From NCBI GenBank assembly GCA_900552105.1, contig URYH01000004.1:1-59623 (forward strand): DNA of 59,623 nt, read 5' to 3'. The DNA comes from an uncultured Eubacteriales bacterium (GTDB taxonomy: Bacteria; Bacillota; Clostridia; Christensenellales; UBA1242). Of this stretch, positions 37,240 through 46,250 are shown one piece after another. The notes beneath the pieces are model-generated. The model worked only from the letters and a program-made list of their open reading frames with translations. It was not told the DNA's origin and ran no database searches. The translations under genes were made by a program, and so were the position numbers. The stretch's first letter is position 1. Every line of letters starts with the position of its first letter.

Positions 37240-38103
37240 ATGAAACTTACAAAACTATTTCAAAATACATTCAAAAAAAGAAAAATAAATAAATCTGTTA
37301 AAATCGGCGTTGCTTTTGGAGGCGGTGGAACAAAAGCTTTTGCACATCTTGGAGCAATCAAAGCGTTTGAAGAATACGGAATAAAATTTGATTTTGTCAG
37401 CGGAACAAGTGCTGGCAGTCTTATTGGAGCTTTCTATGCAGCGGGTCTTAGATTCCAACAAATGTATGAACTCGGGAAAACTCTCAAAGTGAGTGATTTC
37501 AAGCCCAATAAGGTGTTTTTTATTCCATCAAAAACAGATGCTTTGGAAAAAATAGTTCAAAATAACATTCCCTATGAAAACATTGAAGACTTGCCAATTC
37601 CATATGCCTCATGTGCAGTTGACCTCTATACAACAAAAGAAGTGACAATTTCAAAAGGAAGCATCGCAAAAGCGGTTGCAGCAAGTTGTGCGTTGCCAGG
37701 CTTTTATGGGCCAGTTGAATACAAAGATATGTTGCTTGCTGACGGAGGACTTCACAACACAATTCCTGCAACAATTCCAAAACACTTTGGTTGTGACTAT
37801 GTTGTTGGAATTGATGTTAATCCAACTCGTGGACAAGGAGCAAAAAGTGCAAAAGTTGTTGATGTTTTGACTTGTTCGCTTGGAATTCTGCTTAAAAATA
37901 ACACGCGAAAAGGTTATGAAAACTCAGATGTCATGATTCAAATCAAGACTGGAAAATACAAGTTTACAAAAATTGACGGTTATGAAGAAATGATTGAAGA
38001 GGGGTATCGGGCAACCATCGACAAAATGGACGAAATCCTTGAACTTTTTGGAAAGAAAAACATAAAAGAAAAAAGACATGACAAAGGTGTTTTGGTGGTT
38101 TGA
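37240..38103 (+). CDS. patatin-like phospholipase (RssA type)
   Basis: A 287-aa alpha/beta hydrolase of the patatin family, expected to deacylate lipids with a Ser-Asp dyad. The oxyanion loop GGGGTKAFAHLG is at about 27-38, the nucleophile elbow GTSAG at 55-59 (Ser57), and the catalytic Asp in ADGG at Asp168. An amphipathic basic N-terminus (KLFQNTFKKRK) may touch the membrane; no signal peptide is seen. AGGAG lies 8 bases before the ATG; a GTG three bases earlier is less likely. The stop overlaps the start of the next gene (TGATG), so the two are translated together. Confidence 0.9.
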   Translation: MKLTKLFQNTFKKRKINKSVKIGVAFGGGGTKAFAHLGAIKAFEEYGIKFDFVSGTSAGSLIGAFYAAGLRFQQMYELGKTLKVSDFKPNKVFFIPSKTDALEKIVQNNIPYENIEDLPIPYASCAVDLYTTKEVTISKGSIAKAVAASCALPGFYGPVEYKDMLLADGGLHNTIPATIPKHFGCDYVVGIDVNPTRGQGAKSAKVVDVLTCSLGILLKNNTRKGYENSDVMIQIKTGKYKFTKIDGYEEMIEEGYRATIDKMDEILELFGKKNIKEKRHDKGVLVV

Positions 38104-39212
38104 TGTCAAAAGTAAATAAAACAAAAGATAGCACGAACAAGAAAAAGATGGTGACAATCAAAGTCATTGTCTTTTTGTCCATATGCTTAATTGTTGGTTT
38201 ATCCTTTTTGTTTAAAACGCCAATCGAAAATTTTATCAATTTCAAATATGCTGGCGAACAGGCGACTAACAATATTGACGAAAGTGGATTGGTTGTTCAT
38301 TTTATTGACGTGGATCAAGCTGATGCAATCGCAATAAAGTTTCCAAACAACAAAACAATGCTTATTGATTCTGGCGATAAAGACTCTGGCAGCAATCAGA
38401 AGTTTTTGGGTTATCTTGAAAATAAATTTTTTGTTGGTCGCGAAAAGGTGTTTGATTATGTTTTGATTACTCACGCACATGATGACCATGTTGGCGGAGC
38501 TGCCGCGGTTTATAGCAAATATCAAGTCAACAACACCTTTTACCCAAATGCTGATGAAACCAAACCAGAATCTTTTAAGAATTTTATTAATGCAATGAAA
38601 GATGAGCCAAATTCAAATTATGAAATAAATGAAGCAGGAAAAAATATTGTTGAGGGAGATGTTGTAATTAATTTTTATTCTCCATTTGATAATGCAATAA
38701 CAACTGCCAATCCAAACAATCAGTCGCCAATCATGATTATGAATTTTGCTGGAAGAAAAGTTATGTTTACGGGTGATGCTGGACAAGATTTGGAAAAAGA
38801 TGTTTTGAAGAAATGCCCAGAAATTGATTTTGATGTTGACATTCTCAAGGTCGCGCACCATGGCTCACGCACAAGTTCTTGCAAGGCTTTTCTCGATAGG
38901 GCAAAACCAGAATATGCAGTCATTTCGTGTGGAAAAGACAACAGGTATGGGCACCCGACAAATGAAACACTTGAAAGATTAAAAGTGGCAGGTGTAAAAG
39001 ATAATTGTCTTTATCGCACCGATAAAAATGGCAATGTAATTCTTTCTATTTCGGCAAATGGAATTATTGCATTCGCAACTGATAATTCGACCTACACCAC
39101 AACATACATCAAGTGGGAATATGTTGCACCCGGAATTGTTGTTGCGTCATTTGTCATTATTTTTACACCAAAAAAACTTTCAAAAAGCAAAAGAAAACGA
39201 AAAAAATCATAA
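38103..39212 (+). CDS. membrane-anchored metallo-beta-lactamase, ComEC C-domain type
   Basis: A 369-aa protein with one N-terminal membrane segment (about 19-37) after a basic stretch, a metallo-beta-lactamase domain outside the membrane, and a second hydrophobic segment near 335-353 followed by a very basic tail (KKLSKSKRKRKKS). The metal site is THAHDDHVGG (His124, His126, Asp128, His129); TGDAG, VAHHGSRTSS and NRYGHP are the motifs typical of the DNA-uptake protein ComEC's hydrolase domain. The ComEC channel domain is absent, so this is not ComEC itself; these stand-alone forms are thought to be nucleases or phosphodiesterases. It shares an overlapping operon with the patatin-like lipase. 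Confidence 0.88.
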   Translation: MSKVNKTKDSTNKKKMVTIKVIVFLSICLIVGLSFLFKTPIENFINFKYAGEQATNNIDESGLVVHFIDVDQADAIAIKFPNNKTMLIDSGDKDSGSNQKFLGYLENKFFVGREKVFDYVLITHAHDDHVGGAAAVYSKYQVNNTFYPNADETKPESFKNFINAMKDEPNSNYEINEAGKNIVEGDVVINFYSPFDNAITTANPNNQSPIMIMNFAGRKVMFTGDAGQDLEKDVLKKCPEIDFDVDILKVAHHGSRTSSCKAFLDRAKPEYAVISCGKDNRYGHPTNETLERLKVAGVKDNCLYRTDKNGNVILSISANGIIAFATDNSTYTTTYIKWEYVAPGIVVASFVIIFTPKKLSKSKRKRKKS

Positions 39213-39262
39213 ATTAAGGCAATTTAATATAAAAATACCTTTTGTGTTAAATCGTCAAATGT

Positions 39263-39291
39263 TTGGAAAAAATTATGTTTAATGATACACT
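39263..39291 (+). promoter_or_regulatory. promoter of the shikimate-kinase-like / transketolase pair
   Basis: TTGGAA (39263-39268), a 17-base spacer and TACACT (39286-39291). The -10 is only 14 bases before the start codon, so the leader is very short. Confidence 0.55.
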
Positions 39292-39305
39292 AACTTAAGG
39301 TGAAA

Positions 39306-39806
39306 ATGAAAAGTAATATATTAATTGTTGGTTTTTTGAAAGAATTGAATGACGGCGTTTGCTTGAGGCTTTCCAAAGAATTAAATATGCATTATGCAAA
39401 TGTGGCTGAAATGGTTTCTTATGAACTTGTAAACGCAGATGAAATGATAACAGTCTGTGGCTTGGATTATTATCAAGACCAAGAAAACAAAGTTCTCAGA
39501 CGCATATCTTCCTTTGAAAACACAATTTTTTGTTTTGATTATAACTACTTTTCAAACTACGCGGAAAAATATTTTTCAAGTTCATGCCATATCATTTATC
39601 TAAAAGTTTCAGAACAAAAACTTGATAAAATTGTCAAGCAGCACAATGATTATGAAACTTGGTCATCGGCAATTGATATCATTGACTTTGCTGACCGCAA
39701 TAAAACGCTTGAGAGTTTATGTGATTTCACAGTTGAAAGTGACAGAGTTTCTGCTTTATCTTATTCAAAAAAGGTTAAAGAATATTTAAAAAATTTGTAT
39801 ATGTGA
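39306..39806 (+). CDS. shikimate-kinase-like protein lacking the P-loop
   Basis: A 166-aa protein that follows the shikimate kinase pattern: an opening beta strand ending IVGF, an LSKELN helix, a YYQDQENKVLRRIS segment where kinases have GEExFRxxE, and IIYLKVSEQKLDKI where they have VVYLxVSPExLxxR. The ATP-binding loop is destroyed: residues 9-17 read GFLKELNDG instead of GxxGxGKST, with no Lys or Ser/Thr. It is therefore expected to be catalytically dead or to have a new binding role. AAGG precedes the ATG at 39306; a GTG two codons earlier overlaps that site. It is only 8 bases upstream of transketolase, in the same transcript, which hints at a role in the pentose-phosphate/aromatic branch. 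The relationship is by eye and moderate. Confidence 0.7.
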   Translation: MKSNILIVGFLKELNDGVCLRLSKELNMHYANVAEMVSYELVNADEMITVCGLDYYQDQENKVLRRISSFENTIFCFDYNYFSNYAEKYFSSSCHIIYLKVSEQKLDKIVKQHNDYETWSSAIDIIDFADRNKTLESLCDFTVESDRVSALSYSKKVKEYLKNLYM

Positions 39807-39813
39807 GGGGAAA

Positions 39814-41790
39814 ATGAATATATATCAAAAATCAATCAATGCAGCGCGTTTATTGTCTGCAGCAGCAATAACAAACGCAAATTCGGGACATACTGGAAGT
39901 TGTCTTTCAGCAGCACCAATCATGTTCACGCTTTTTCGTGACCATATGATGTTTGTTCCAACAAGACCAAATTTTGAAAATCGCGACAGATTTGTTTTGT
40001 CAAATGGACACATTGCGCCATTGTATTATTCGATTTTGCATATGTTTGGTTATGATGTTTCAACTTCTGATCTCAAGAACCTCAGAAAATACGGAAGTAA
40101 AACGCCAGGGCATCCCGAAGTGTTCGTGACACCCGGTGTTGAAGTGTCGACTGGTCCGCTTGGGCAAGGTGTTGCCAATGCTGTTGGGCTTGCGATTGCG
40201 CAGCGCTATCAAGGCAAAAAGTTTAATACAATCAACATGTCACTGTTTGACAACTACACTTATTGTCTTTGTGGGGACGGTTGTTTGATGGAAGGTGTTG
40301 CACAAGAAGCGGCAAGTCTTGCCGGCGCACTGGGACTTAACAAACTGATTCTTCTTTATGACCAAAACGACATAACCATTGACGGAAAGACCTCGCTGAC
40401 TTCACATGATGACACAAAACAAAAATTTTTGGCAATGAATTGGAATGTTATTGTTGTTCGCGATGGGAACAATCACAAAAAGATTAGTGCGGCGATTGCG
40501 AAAGCAAAACAAAGCAAAGACAAACCAACACTCATAATTTGCAAAACACATATTGGGTTTGGCACAGAATATGAAGATTCCGAAGCAATTCATGGCAAGG
40601 CACTCACTCATGAAGAACTTGATGCACTAAAAGAAGTTTTGGGTGTTGATGTTCAAGACTTTGAAATTCCAGAAGATGTTTATTCTTTTTGTCGTGAGCA
40701 AATCAACAAAAACTCTCAAAAATATGACAGATGGCAAGAAAACTTTTTCTTGTTTGAAAAAACCTATCCTGAACTTTTCAAAGTGTATCAACAATTTGTG
40801 TTGGCAAGAAAAATGGATTATTCAAAATTGGAGAAATCACTTTTCAAAGACATTTCAGAAATTTCTGGACGCGACGCAAACAGTTTGATTTTGAATGAAA
40901 CTGCAAACAAAATGTTGGGAGTGATTGGTGGAACAGCAGACCTTGGAAGCTCTGTCAAATGCTATCTAAAAAACTATCAAGCAATGTCAAACATTTGTGA
41001 AGATGGAAGGAATATACACTTTGGAGTAAGAGAACACGCAATGGGCTCAATTTGCAACGGAATTGCACTATATTCAAGTTTGTTGCCATTTTGTTCGACT
41101 TTTTTGACTTTCTCAAATTATATGTTGCCGGCAATTCGAATGGCGGCAATGATGCGTCTTCCGGTTAATTTCTTCTTTACACACGATTCTCTTTTTGTTG
41201 GCGAAGATGGCCCGACACATCAACCAGTTGAACAAATTGCACAACTTCGAGCGGTTTTGGATAATTTTGTTTATCGTCCCGCAACAACAACAGAACTTTT
41301 GGCTTGCTTCGACCTTGCTTATTCCACGAATTGTCCAAATTGCTTTGTCCTTTCGCGCCAAAGTTTGCCACAGATTGAGTCGACGAGCTTTACATTTGCA
41401 AAGCGAGGCGGGTATTTGCTTGAAAGTGATGGTGCAAAAATCGATGTTGCTCTTTTTGCCAGTGGCAGTGAACTTTCTTTGGCGCTTGACGTCAAAAAAG
41501 AACTTAATGACAGGGGATACAAAGTTTCGGTTTCAAGTTTTCCTTGTTTGGAACAATTTGAAAAACAAACTTCCGCCTACAAAAAATCAGTTGTTGCACC
41601 AACTGCAAAATTACGTGTTGCGATTGAATGTTCTGATGACAAGATTTGGTATAAATATCTCAATCCAGACGATTTGTTTATTGGTGTAAAAAAATACGGA
41701 AAAAGTGGCAATGGCAAAGTTGTTTATGAAAAATATGGCTTTAATGTCAAAGATATAACAAAAAAAGTTGAAGAAAGCTTGAAACATTGA
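39814..41790 (+). CDS. tkt: transketolase
   Basis: A 658-aa thiamine-diphosphate enzyme that moves two-carbon units between pentose-phosphate sugars. The N-terminal domain has NSGHTGSCLSAAP, the SNGHIAPLYY stretch, STGPLGQG, and the ThDP/metal motif GDGCLMEG through YDQNDITIDG (about 153-190). The pyrimidine domain has FGVREHAMGSICNG and the HDSLFVGEDGPTHQP stretch, and a C-terminal transketolase domain follows. The length matches full single-chain transketolases. GAGGGG precedes the ATG. A shared hairpin at 41799-41834 ends transcription. Confidence 0.96.
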   Translation: MNIYQKSINAARLLSAAAITNANSGHTGSCLSAAPIMFTLFRDHMMFVPTRPNFENRDRFVLSNGHIAPLYYSILHMFGYDVSTSDLKNLRKYGSKTPGHPEVFVTPGVEVSTGPLGQGVANAVGLAIAQRYQGKKFNTINMSLFDNYTYCLCGDGCLMEGVAQEAASLAGALGLNKLILLYDQNDITIDGKTSLTSHDDTKQKFLAMNWNVIVVRDGNNHKKISAAIAKAKQSKDKPTLIICKTHIGFGTEYEDSEAIHGKALTHEELDALKEVLGVDVQDFEIPEDVYSFCREQINKNSQKYDRWQENFFLFEKTYPELFKVYQQFVLARKMDYSKLEKSLFKDISEISGRDANSLILNETANKMLGVIGGTADLGSSVKCYLKNYQAMSNICEDGRNIHFGVREHAMGSICNGIALYSSLLPFCSTFLTFSNYMLPAIRMAAMMRLPVNFFFTHDSLFVGEDGPTHQPVEQIAQLRAVLDNFVYRPATTTELLACFDLAYSTNCPNCFVLSRQSLPQIESTSFTFAKRGGYLLESDGAKIDVALFASGSELSLALDVKKELNDRGYKVSVSSFPCLEQFEKQTSAYKKSVVAPTAKLRVAIECSDDKIWYKYLNPDDLFIGVKKYGKSGNGKVVYEKYGFNVKDITKKVEESLKH

Positions 41791-41798
41791 AATAAATA

Positions 41799-41834
41799 GC
41801 AAAAAAGATGAGAATTTATGTCTCATCTTTTTGC
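41799..41834. terminator. bidirectional terminator between tkt and nifJ
   Basis: A 12-bp stem aaaaagatgaga/tctcatcttttt with a 7-base loop has T-runs on both strands, so it can serve both converging genes. A second inverted repeat (gcaaagaaa...tttctttgc with an inner ttgaaa/tttcaa) lies at about 41838-41884, just after the nifJ stop. Confidence 0.8.
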
Positions 41835-41912
41835 ACTAGCAAAGAAATTTGAGATTGAAAAAACTTTCAATATATTTTCTTTGCATTGTTATTGTGTGTT
41901 GCTTCAAAAATA

Positions 41913-44900
41913 TTATTCATCAGTTTTCAAAAATTTTTCAATATTTTTTCGCCTAATTTTTGCATCGCTTTCACATTCTTGCAAAAGTTTGTCAAACTCG
42001 TCAGGGTTTGTTTTTGATAGAGCGCGGAAACGGTTTTGTGAAAGCAAGAAATCTTTGAAGTCTAGTGTTGGTTGTGGACTGTCAATAACAAGTGGCTGTG
42101 GCAATGTTGGGTTGTATCGGAAAGTGGTCCAATAACCACTTGCAACTGCGTTTTTCATTTCGAGTGATGAATTTGACATGTTTATTCCATGTGAAATGCA
42201 GGGTGCGTAGGCAATTATTATGCTTGGACCGTCAAAAGCTTGCGCTTCTTTGAAAGCCTTGATTGTTTGTTCCATGTCCGCACCAAGCGAAACTTGTGAG
42301 ACATAACAGTTTGCATTTGCCATGGCAATCAGAGCGAGATTCTTTTTTGCCATTTTTTTGCCAGCGGAAGCAAATTTTGCGGTTGCACCACGAGGAGTCG
42401 CTTTTGAAGATTGTCCGCCGGTGTTGGAATACACTTCGGTGTCAAGCACCAAAATATTGACATTTACACCACTGTTGAGAACGTGGTCGAGTCCGCCATA
42501 ACCAATGTCATATGCCCAGCCATCTCCTCCAATAATCCAAATTGACTTATCCGAACTTTCGGCGAGTGCCATGCCAAGACCAAATTCTGCGTTGTCTTCA
42601 AATAAACTGCTTGCCCAAGCGGGACCTTTCCCATTCTTGTCCTTTGAGAATGGGCAGGTTGGAGCACTGCCACCATAAATGCTTGAACAGCCTGTTGCAT
42701 TTGCAATTACCATTTTGTCGCCAAACAAAGCAGTCGCGAGGCGAATGTAAGGCGTTTCGCCACAGCCAGCACATGCACCAGAGAACTCAAAATAACCTTT
42801 GTGGAATTGAAGCCCTTTTGTTGAATATTTATTGAAAATTGTGTCAATTTGCTGAATTTGTTCAAAAATTTCAAGATTTTTCTTTTCTTTTTCCAAAATT
42901 TCGTTGATTGGGGTCATGACAAGTGCTTTGTTTTTTGCAGGACAAACAGCCGAGCACACTCCGCAGCCTGTGCAGTCAAGCGGACTTAATTGCAAACGGT
43001 AATTTGCCCCTTTCACACCAAATGCTGGAGCGCTTTCAATGTTTGCGTCCGCATCATTAAATATTTTTGCATTGAGGCAAGCATGCGGACAACTCATAAC
43101 ACATCTTCCGCATTGAATGCAGTTTTCTTTTATCCAGCAGGGAACATTTTCTGCAACACCGCGTTTTTCGAATTTTGAGGTGTCAGTTGGAACGCTTCCA
43201 TCTGGCGAAAATTTTGACACAGAAATGTCATCGCCATTTTTTAGAATGATTGGTCTGATGAAATCATTATAATATTTGTCTTGATTTGCGTTTTCAACGA
43301 TTTCTTTTCCTTTGAGGTTTTCAACATTAATTTCTTTGAGAAGAGCAGTTGTTTGGTCGACAGCGGCGAGGTTCGCGTTCACAACTTCTTCGCCTTTTTT
43401 TCCATAGGTTTTCCTTGTTGCGTCTTTTATTTTCTCGCAAGCCTCGTCAAACGGAATAATGTTTGAAATTTTGAAAAATGCAGTTTGCATAATAATGTTG
43501 ATTTTGCCTCTAAGTTTGTTCTCGTCTGCAATCTTTGTTGCATCAACAACAAATAAGCGTGAATGAGTTTGTTTCAATTTTTCAACAAAATCTCTTGGCA
43601 AATTTTCTGACAAGCCTTGTTCGTCAAGAACTGTATTGAGAAGAACTGTTGCATTTTGTTTCAAGCCTTTGAGCATATCAAACTTTCCAATGAATGAATA
43701 GTTGTGGCACGCAACAAAATCACACGAAGTTGTGTTGAAAGGCTGCCTTATTGGTGTGTCGCTCACACGAAGGTGAGAGATTGTCACGCTGCCAGATTTT
43801 TTTGAGTCATATTCAAAGTATCCTTGAACAAACTTGTTTGTGTTTTCGCCAATAATTTTTATGCTGTTTTTGTTTGCTGAAACTGTGCCGTCTGAACCCA
43901 GTCCATAAAATCTCATTTCGTAGCAGTTTGAAGATATGTCAAAACTTTCGTCAATGGTTAGAGAGGAGTTTGTCACATCGTCATTAATTCCGACTGTGAA
44001 ATGATTTTTTGGTTTGTCGCAAGACAAATTGTCAAAAACTGCTTTTGCGTGTTTGTAACAAAATTCTTTTCCGCCAATTCCATATCTTCCCGCAACAACT
44101 TTGATATTGCGGTTTTGTTCACCCATTGCGGAGATTACATCAAGAGCGAGAGGTTCATAGAGGCTTCCGCTTTCTTTTGTGCGATCCAACACACAAATTC
44201 TTTTTGCTGAGTTTGGAATGCTGTTTGAAAAAGCAGATGCAACAAATGGACGATACACTCGAACTTGAACAACACCAAGTTTTTCGCCTTTTGAGTTTGC
44301 ATAATCAACATAGTCTTTGAGCGTTTCGCCCGCACTTCCCATCACAACAACAACATTCTCTGCGTCTTTGTCGCCATAGAATTCATAAGGGGAGTAGTGA
44401 CGTCCCGTGATTTTTTCAACATCTGAAAAAGCGTGCAAAATATGCTCATATGCTTTTTCATAATAAATGTTGCAAGCCTCGCGATTTTGGAAATAAATGT
44501 CGGGGTTTTGTGCTGTTCCCATTTGTTTTGGGTGATTTGGGTCAAGAGCACGTGATTTGAATTCTTGGATTTTGTCCCAAGGCACAACGCTTTTTATTTC
44601 ATCAAGTGTGATTTCATCAATTTTTTGAATTTCGTGAGATGTTCTGAATCCGTCAAAAAAGTGAACAACTGGAATGCTTGAATACAAGGAAGACAGGTGG
44701 CTAACAAGTGCCAAATCCATGCTTTCTTGAACTGAAGATGAGCAAATCATATTAAAACCAGTTTGCCTTGTCGCCATAACGTCGGAGTGGTCTCCGAAAA
44801 TTGATAACGCGTGAGTGGATAGTGCTCGTGCCGCGACATGAAAAACGGCAGGCAAGAGTTCGCCAGCAATTTTATACATATTTGGAATCATGAGGAGAAG

Positions 44901-45161
44901 CCCTTGACTTGCGGTGAAAGTCGTGGACAGCGCACCTGCGACCAAACTTCCATGCACTGCACCCGCTGCACCTGCCTCGGATTGCATTTCAACAATTTTC
45001 ATTTGTTTGTCAAATATGTTGAGTTTGCCTTGTGCTTGCCATTCGTCACAACTTTCAGCCATTGGTGAAGAAGGTGTGATTGGATAAATCGCAGAAACCT
45101 CACTCATGGAGTAGGCGATGTGAGCTGCAGCAGTATTTGCATCATAACAGACTTTTCTCAT
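41913..45161 (-). CDS. nifJ: pyruvate:ferredoxin oxidoreductase
   Basis: A 1082-aa single-chain enzyme that oxidises pyruvate to acetyl-CoA and CO2 and reduces ferredoxin, the central step of anaerobic fermentation. Domain I begins at the first residues (YPITPSSPMAE); the gamma-type region contains GLGSDGTVSANKNSIKIIG. Two ferredoxin-type 4Fe-4S sites follow (CIQCGRCVMSCP and CTGCGVCSAVCP). The ThDP domain has CAGCGETPY, NATGCSSIYGG and GGDGWAYDIGYGGLDH, and the late YAPCISHG cysteine completes the proximal cluster. The length is somewhat short (about 1170 is usual), mainly around the first Fe-S region. GGAGGGAAATT precedes the ATG. It has its own promoter and diverges from truA. Confidence 0.96.
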   Translation of the reverse strand: MRKVCYDANTAAAHIAYSMSEVSAIYPITPSSPMAESCDEWQAQGKLNIFDKQMKIVEMQSEAGAAGAVHGSLVAGALSTTFTASQGLLLMIPNMYKIAGELLPAVFHVAARALSTHALSIFGDHSDVMATRQTGFNMICSSSVQESMDLALVSHLSSLYSSIPVVHFFDGFRTSHEIQKIDEITLDEIKSVVPWDKIQEFKSRALDPNHPKQMGTAQNPDIYFQNREACNIYYEKAYEHILHAFSDVEKITGRHYSPYEFYGDKDAENVVVVMGSAGETLKDYVDYANSKGEKLGVVQVRVYRPFVASAFSNSIPNSAKRICVLDRTKESGSLYEPLALDVISAMGEQNRNIKVVAGRYGIGGKEFCYKHAKAVFDNLSCDKPKNHFTVGINDDVTNSSLTIDESFDISSNCYEMRFYGLGSDGTVSANKNSIKIIGENTNKFVQGYFEYDSKKSGSVTISHLRVSDTPIRQPFNTTSCDFVACHNYSFIGKFDMLKGLKQNATVLLNTVLDEQGLSENLPRDFVEKLKQTHSRLFVVDATKIADENKLRGKINIIMQTAFFKISNIIPFDEACEKIKDATRKTYGKKGEEVVNANLAAVDQTTALLKEINVENLKGKEIVENANQDKYYNDFIRPIILKNGDDISVSKFSPDGSVPTDTSKFEKRGVAENVPCWIKENCIQCGRCVMSCPHACLNAKIFNDADANIESAPAFGVKGANYRLQLSPLDCTGCGVCSAVCPAKNKALVMTPINEILEKEKKNLEIFEQIQQIDTIFNKYSTKGLQFHKGYFEFSGACAGCGETPYIRLATALFGDKMVIANATGCSSIYGGSAPTCPFSKDKNGKGPAWASSLFEDNAEFGLGMALAESSDKSIWIIGGDGWAYDIGYGGLDHVLNSGVNVNILVLDTEVYSNTGGQSSKATPRGATAKFASAGKKMAKKNLALIAMANANCYVSQVSLGADMEQTIKAFKEAQAFDGPSIIIAYAPCISHGINMSNSSLEMKNAVASGYWTTFRYNPTLPQPLVIDSPQPTLDFKDFLLSQNRFRALSKTNPDEFDKLLQECESDAKIRRKNIEKFLKTDE

Positions 45162-45185
45162 AATTTCCCTCCATATCCTATTTTA

Positions 45186-45214
45186 AGTATAAAAATATGT
45201 CTTATTTAAGTCAA
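45186..45214 (-). promoter_or_regulatory. promoter of nifJ
   Basis: On the minus strand TTGACT (45214-45209) and TATACT (45191-45186) are 17 bases apart, about 25 bases before the start codon. Confidence 0.72.
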
Positions 45215-45232
45215 ACAACGTGGACATTTTCT

Positions 45233-45261
45233 TTGACAAAAGCATGATAAAAAAACATAAT
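45233..45261 (+). promoter_or_regulatory. promoter of truA (predicted leaderless)
   Basis: TTGACA (45233-45238), spacer 17, CATAAT (45256-45261). The predicted first transcribed base falls at about 45268, which is the likely GTG start itself. Confidence 0.55.
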
Positions 45262-45267
45262 TATTAT

Positions 45268-46029
45268 GTGAAAAAAGAGCAAGAAAAACAAAGAATTTTG
45301 ATAACAATTGAGTATGATGGCACTTCTTTTTGTGGATGGCAAAGTCAACATGGCAAGAGGAGTGTCCAAGGTGTGATTGAAGAGGCGCTCTCATCTTTTT
45401 ATGGCGAAACAATCACAATTCATGGAAGCGGGAGAACGGACGCGGGTGTTCATGCGTTGGGGCAAACTGCGCATTTTGACGCACCTCAAAAAAATAATTT
45501 CAAAGTTGAAAAATTGCCATATGCCATAAATGAAAAACTGCCAGAAGATGTGAAAATTTTATTTGCCAAAATTGTGCCAAATGATTTTCATGCAAGGAAA
45601 AGTGTCAAAAACAAGACGTATTTATATCGGGCATATTGTGCTCATTTTTCCAGCCCGCTTGATAGATATCGAAAAATGCGTGTTTTCCCTGAACCAGACT
45701 TAAAAACAATGCAAGAGGCGGCAAATCTTCTTTTGGGAGAACACAACTTTTCTGCATTTATGTCAACTGGAAGTTCAATAAAAGACACGACAAGAACAAT
45801 ATATGAGATTAATATCAAAAAAAATCAAAATGATTTCACTTTTGAAATAACGGGAAATGGATTTTTGTATAACATGGTCAGAATTATCGTCGGCACTCTC
45901 ATTGAAATTGGACAAAAAAGACTCAGCATCACAAATGTTGTGAAAGCGCTTGAGACTGGCGATAGAAAGTATGCTGGCAGAACCGCTCAAGCACAAGGCC
46001 TCTATCTCAAGAGTGTAAGATATGAATAA
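45268..46029 (+). CDS. truA: tRNA pseudouridine synthase A
   Basis: A 253-aa pseudouridine synthase that modifies positions 38-40 of the tRNA anticodon stem. The catalytic Asp is in SGRTDAGVHALGQ (Asp58 from this start), and YNMVRIIVGTL and GLYLKSV near the C-terminus are family motifs. The start is uncertain: GTG at 45268 gives a normal-length N-terminus (KKEQEKQ before RILITIEYDG), ATG at 45244 and GTG at 45220 lie in or before the promoter, and no candidate has a Shine-Dalgarno site. The 3' region to 46135 holds no further gene. Confidence 0.93.
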   Translation: MKKEQEKQRILITIEYDGTSFCGWQSQHGKRSVQGVIEEALSSFYGETITIHGSGRTDAGVHALGQTAHFDAPQKNNFKVEKLPYAINEKLPEDVKILFAKIVPNDFHARKSVKNKTYLYRAYCAHFSSPLDRYRKMRVFPEPDLKTMQEAANLLLGEHNFSAFMSTGSSIKDTTRTIYEINIKKNQNDFTFEITGNGFLYNMVRIIVGTLIEIGQKRLSITNVVKALETGDRKYAGRTAQAQGLYLKSVRYE

Positions 46030-46135
46030 TTATGCAAAACCGTGAATAAATATTACAAAAATTTAGAAAAGATTTCAATCAAGAAATAAAACAATCAGTG
46101 CTTTTCAAAAACAAAAAAATATTTTGTAATATCTC

Positions 46136-46164
46136 TTGACATACTCGGCGCCATGTTGTAAGAT
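46136..46164 (+). promoter_or_regulatory. promoter of rplM-rpsI
   Basis: Perfect TTGACA (46136-46141), 17-base spacer, TAAGAT (46159-46164). The transcript should start near 46171, about 80 bases before rplM. Confidence 0.8.
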
Positions 46165-46168
46165 ATAA

Positions 46169-46205
46169 AAGTCTGAAACAGGGCGTTTTTTTTGTGACTT
46201 AGCCC
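46169..46205 (+). promoter_or_regulatory. candidate L13 autoregulatory leader (H-type pseudoknot)
   Basis: AAGTC (46169-46173) can pair with GACTT (46196-46200) and GGGC (46181-46184) with GCCC (46202-46205). The pairs interleave, giving an H-type pseudoknot at the very 5' end of the rplM-rpsI transcript. Its place is that of the known L13 ribosomal-protein leader of Firmicutes; identity with that family was not tested. Confidence 0.55.
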
Positions 46206-46250
46206 CTCACAAAAATCGATTATTTCAAGAAAATTTTAAGGAGAAAAATT

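Noticed and set aside
38103..39212. competence gene comEC
   Set aside because: Only the hydrolase domain is present; the channel and OB domains are missing.
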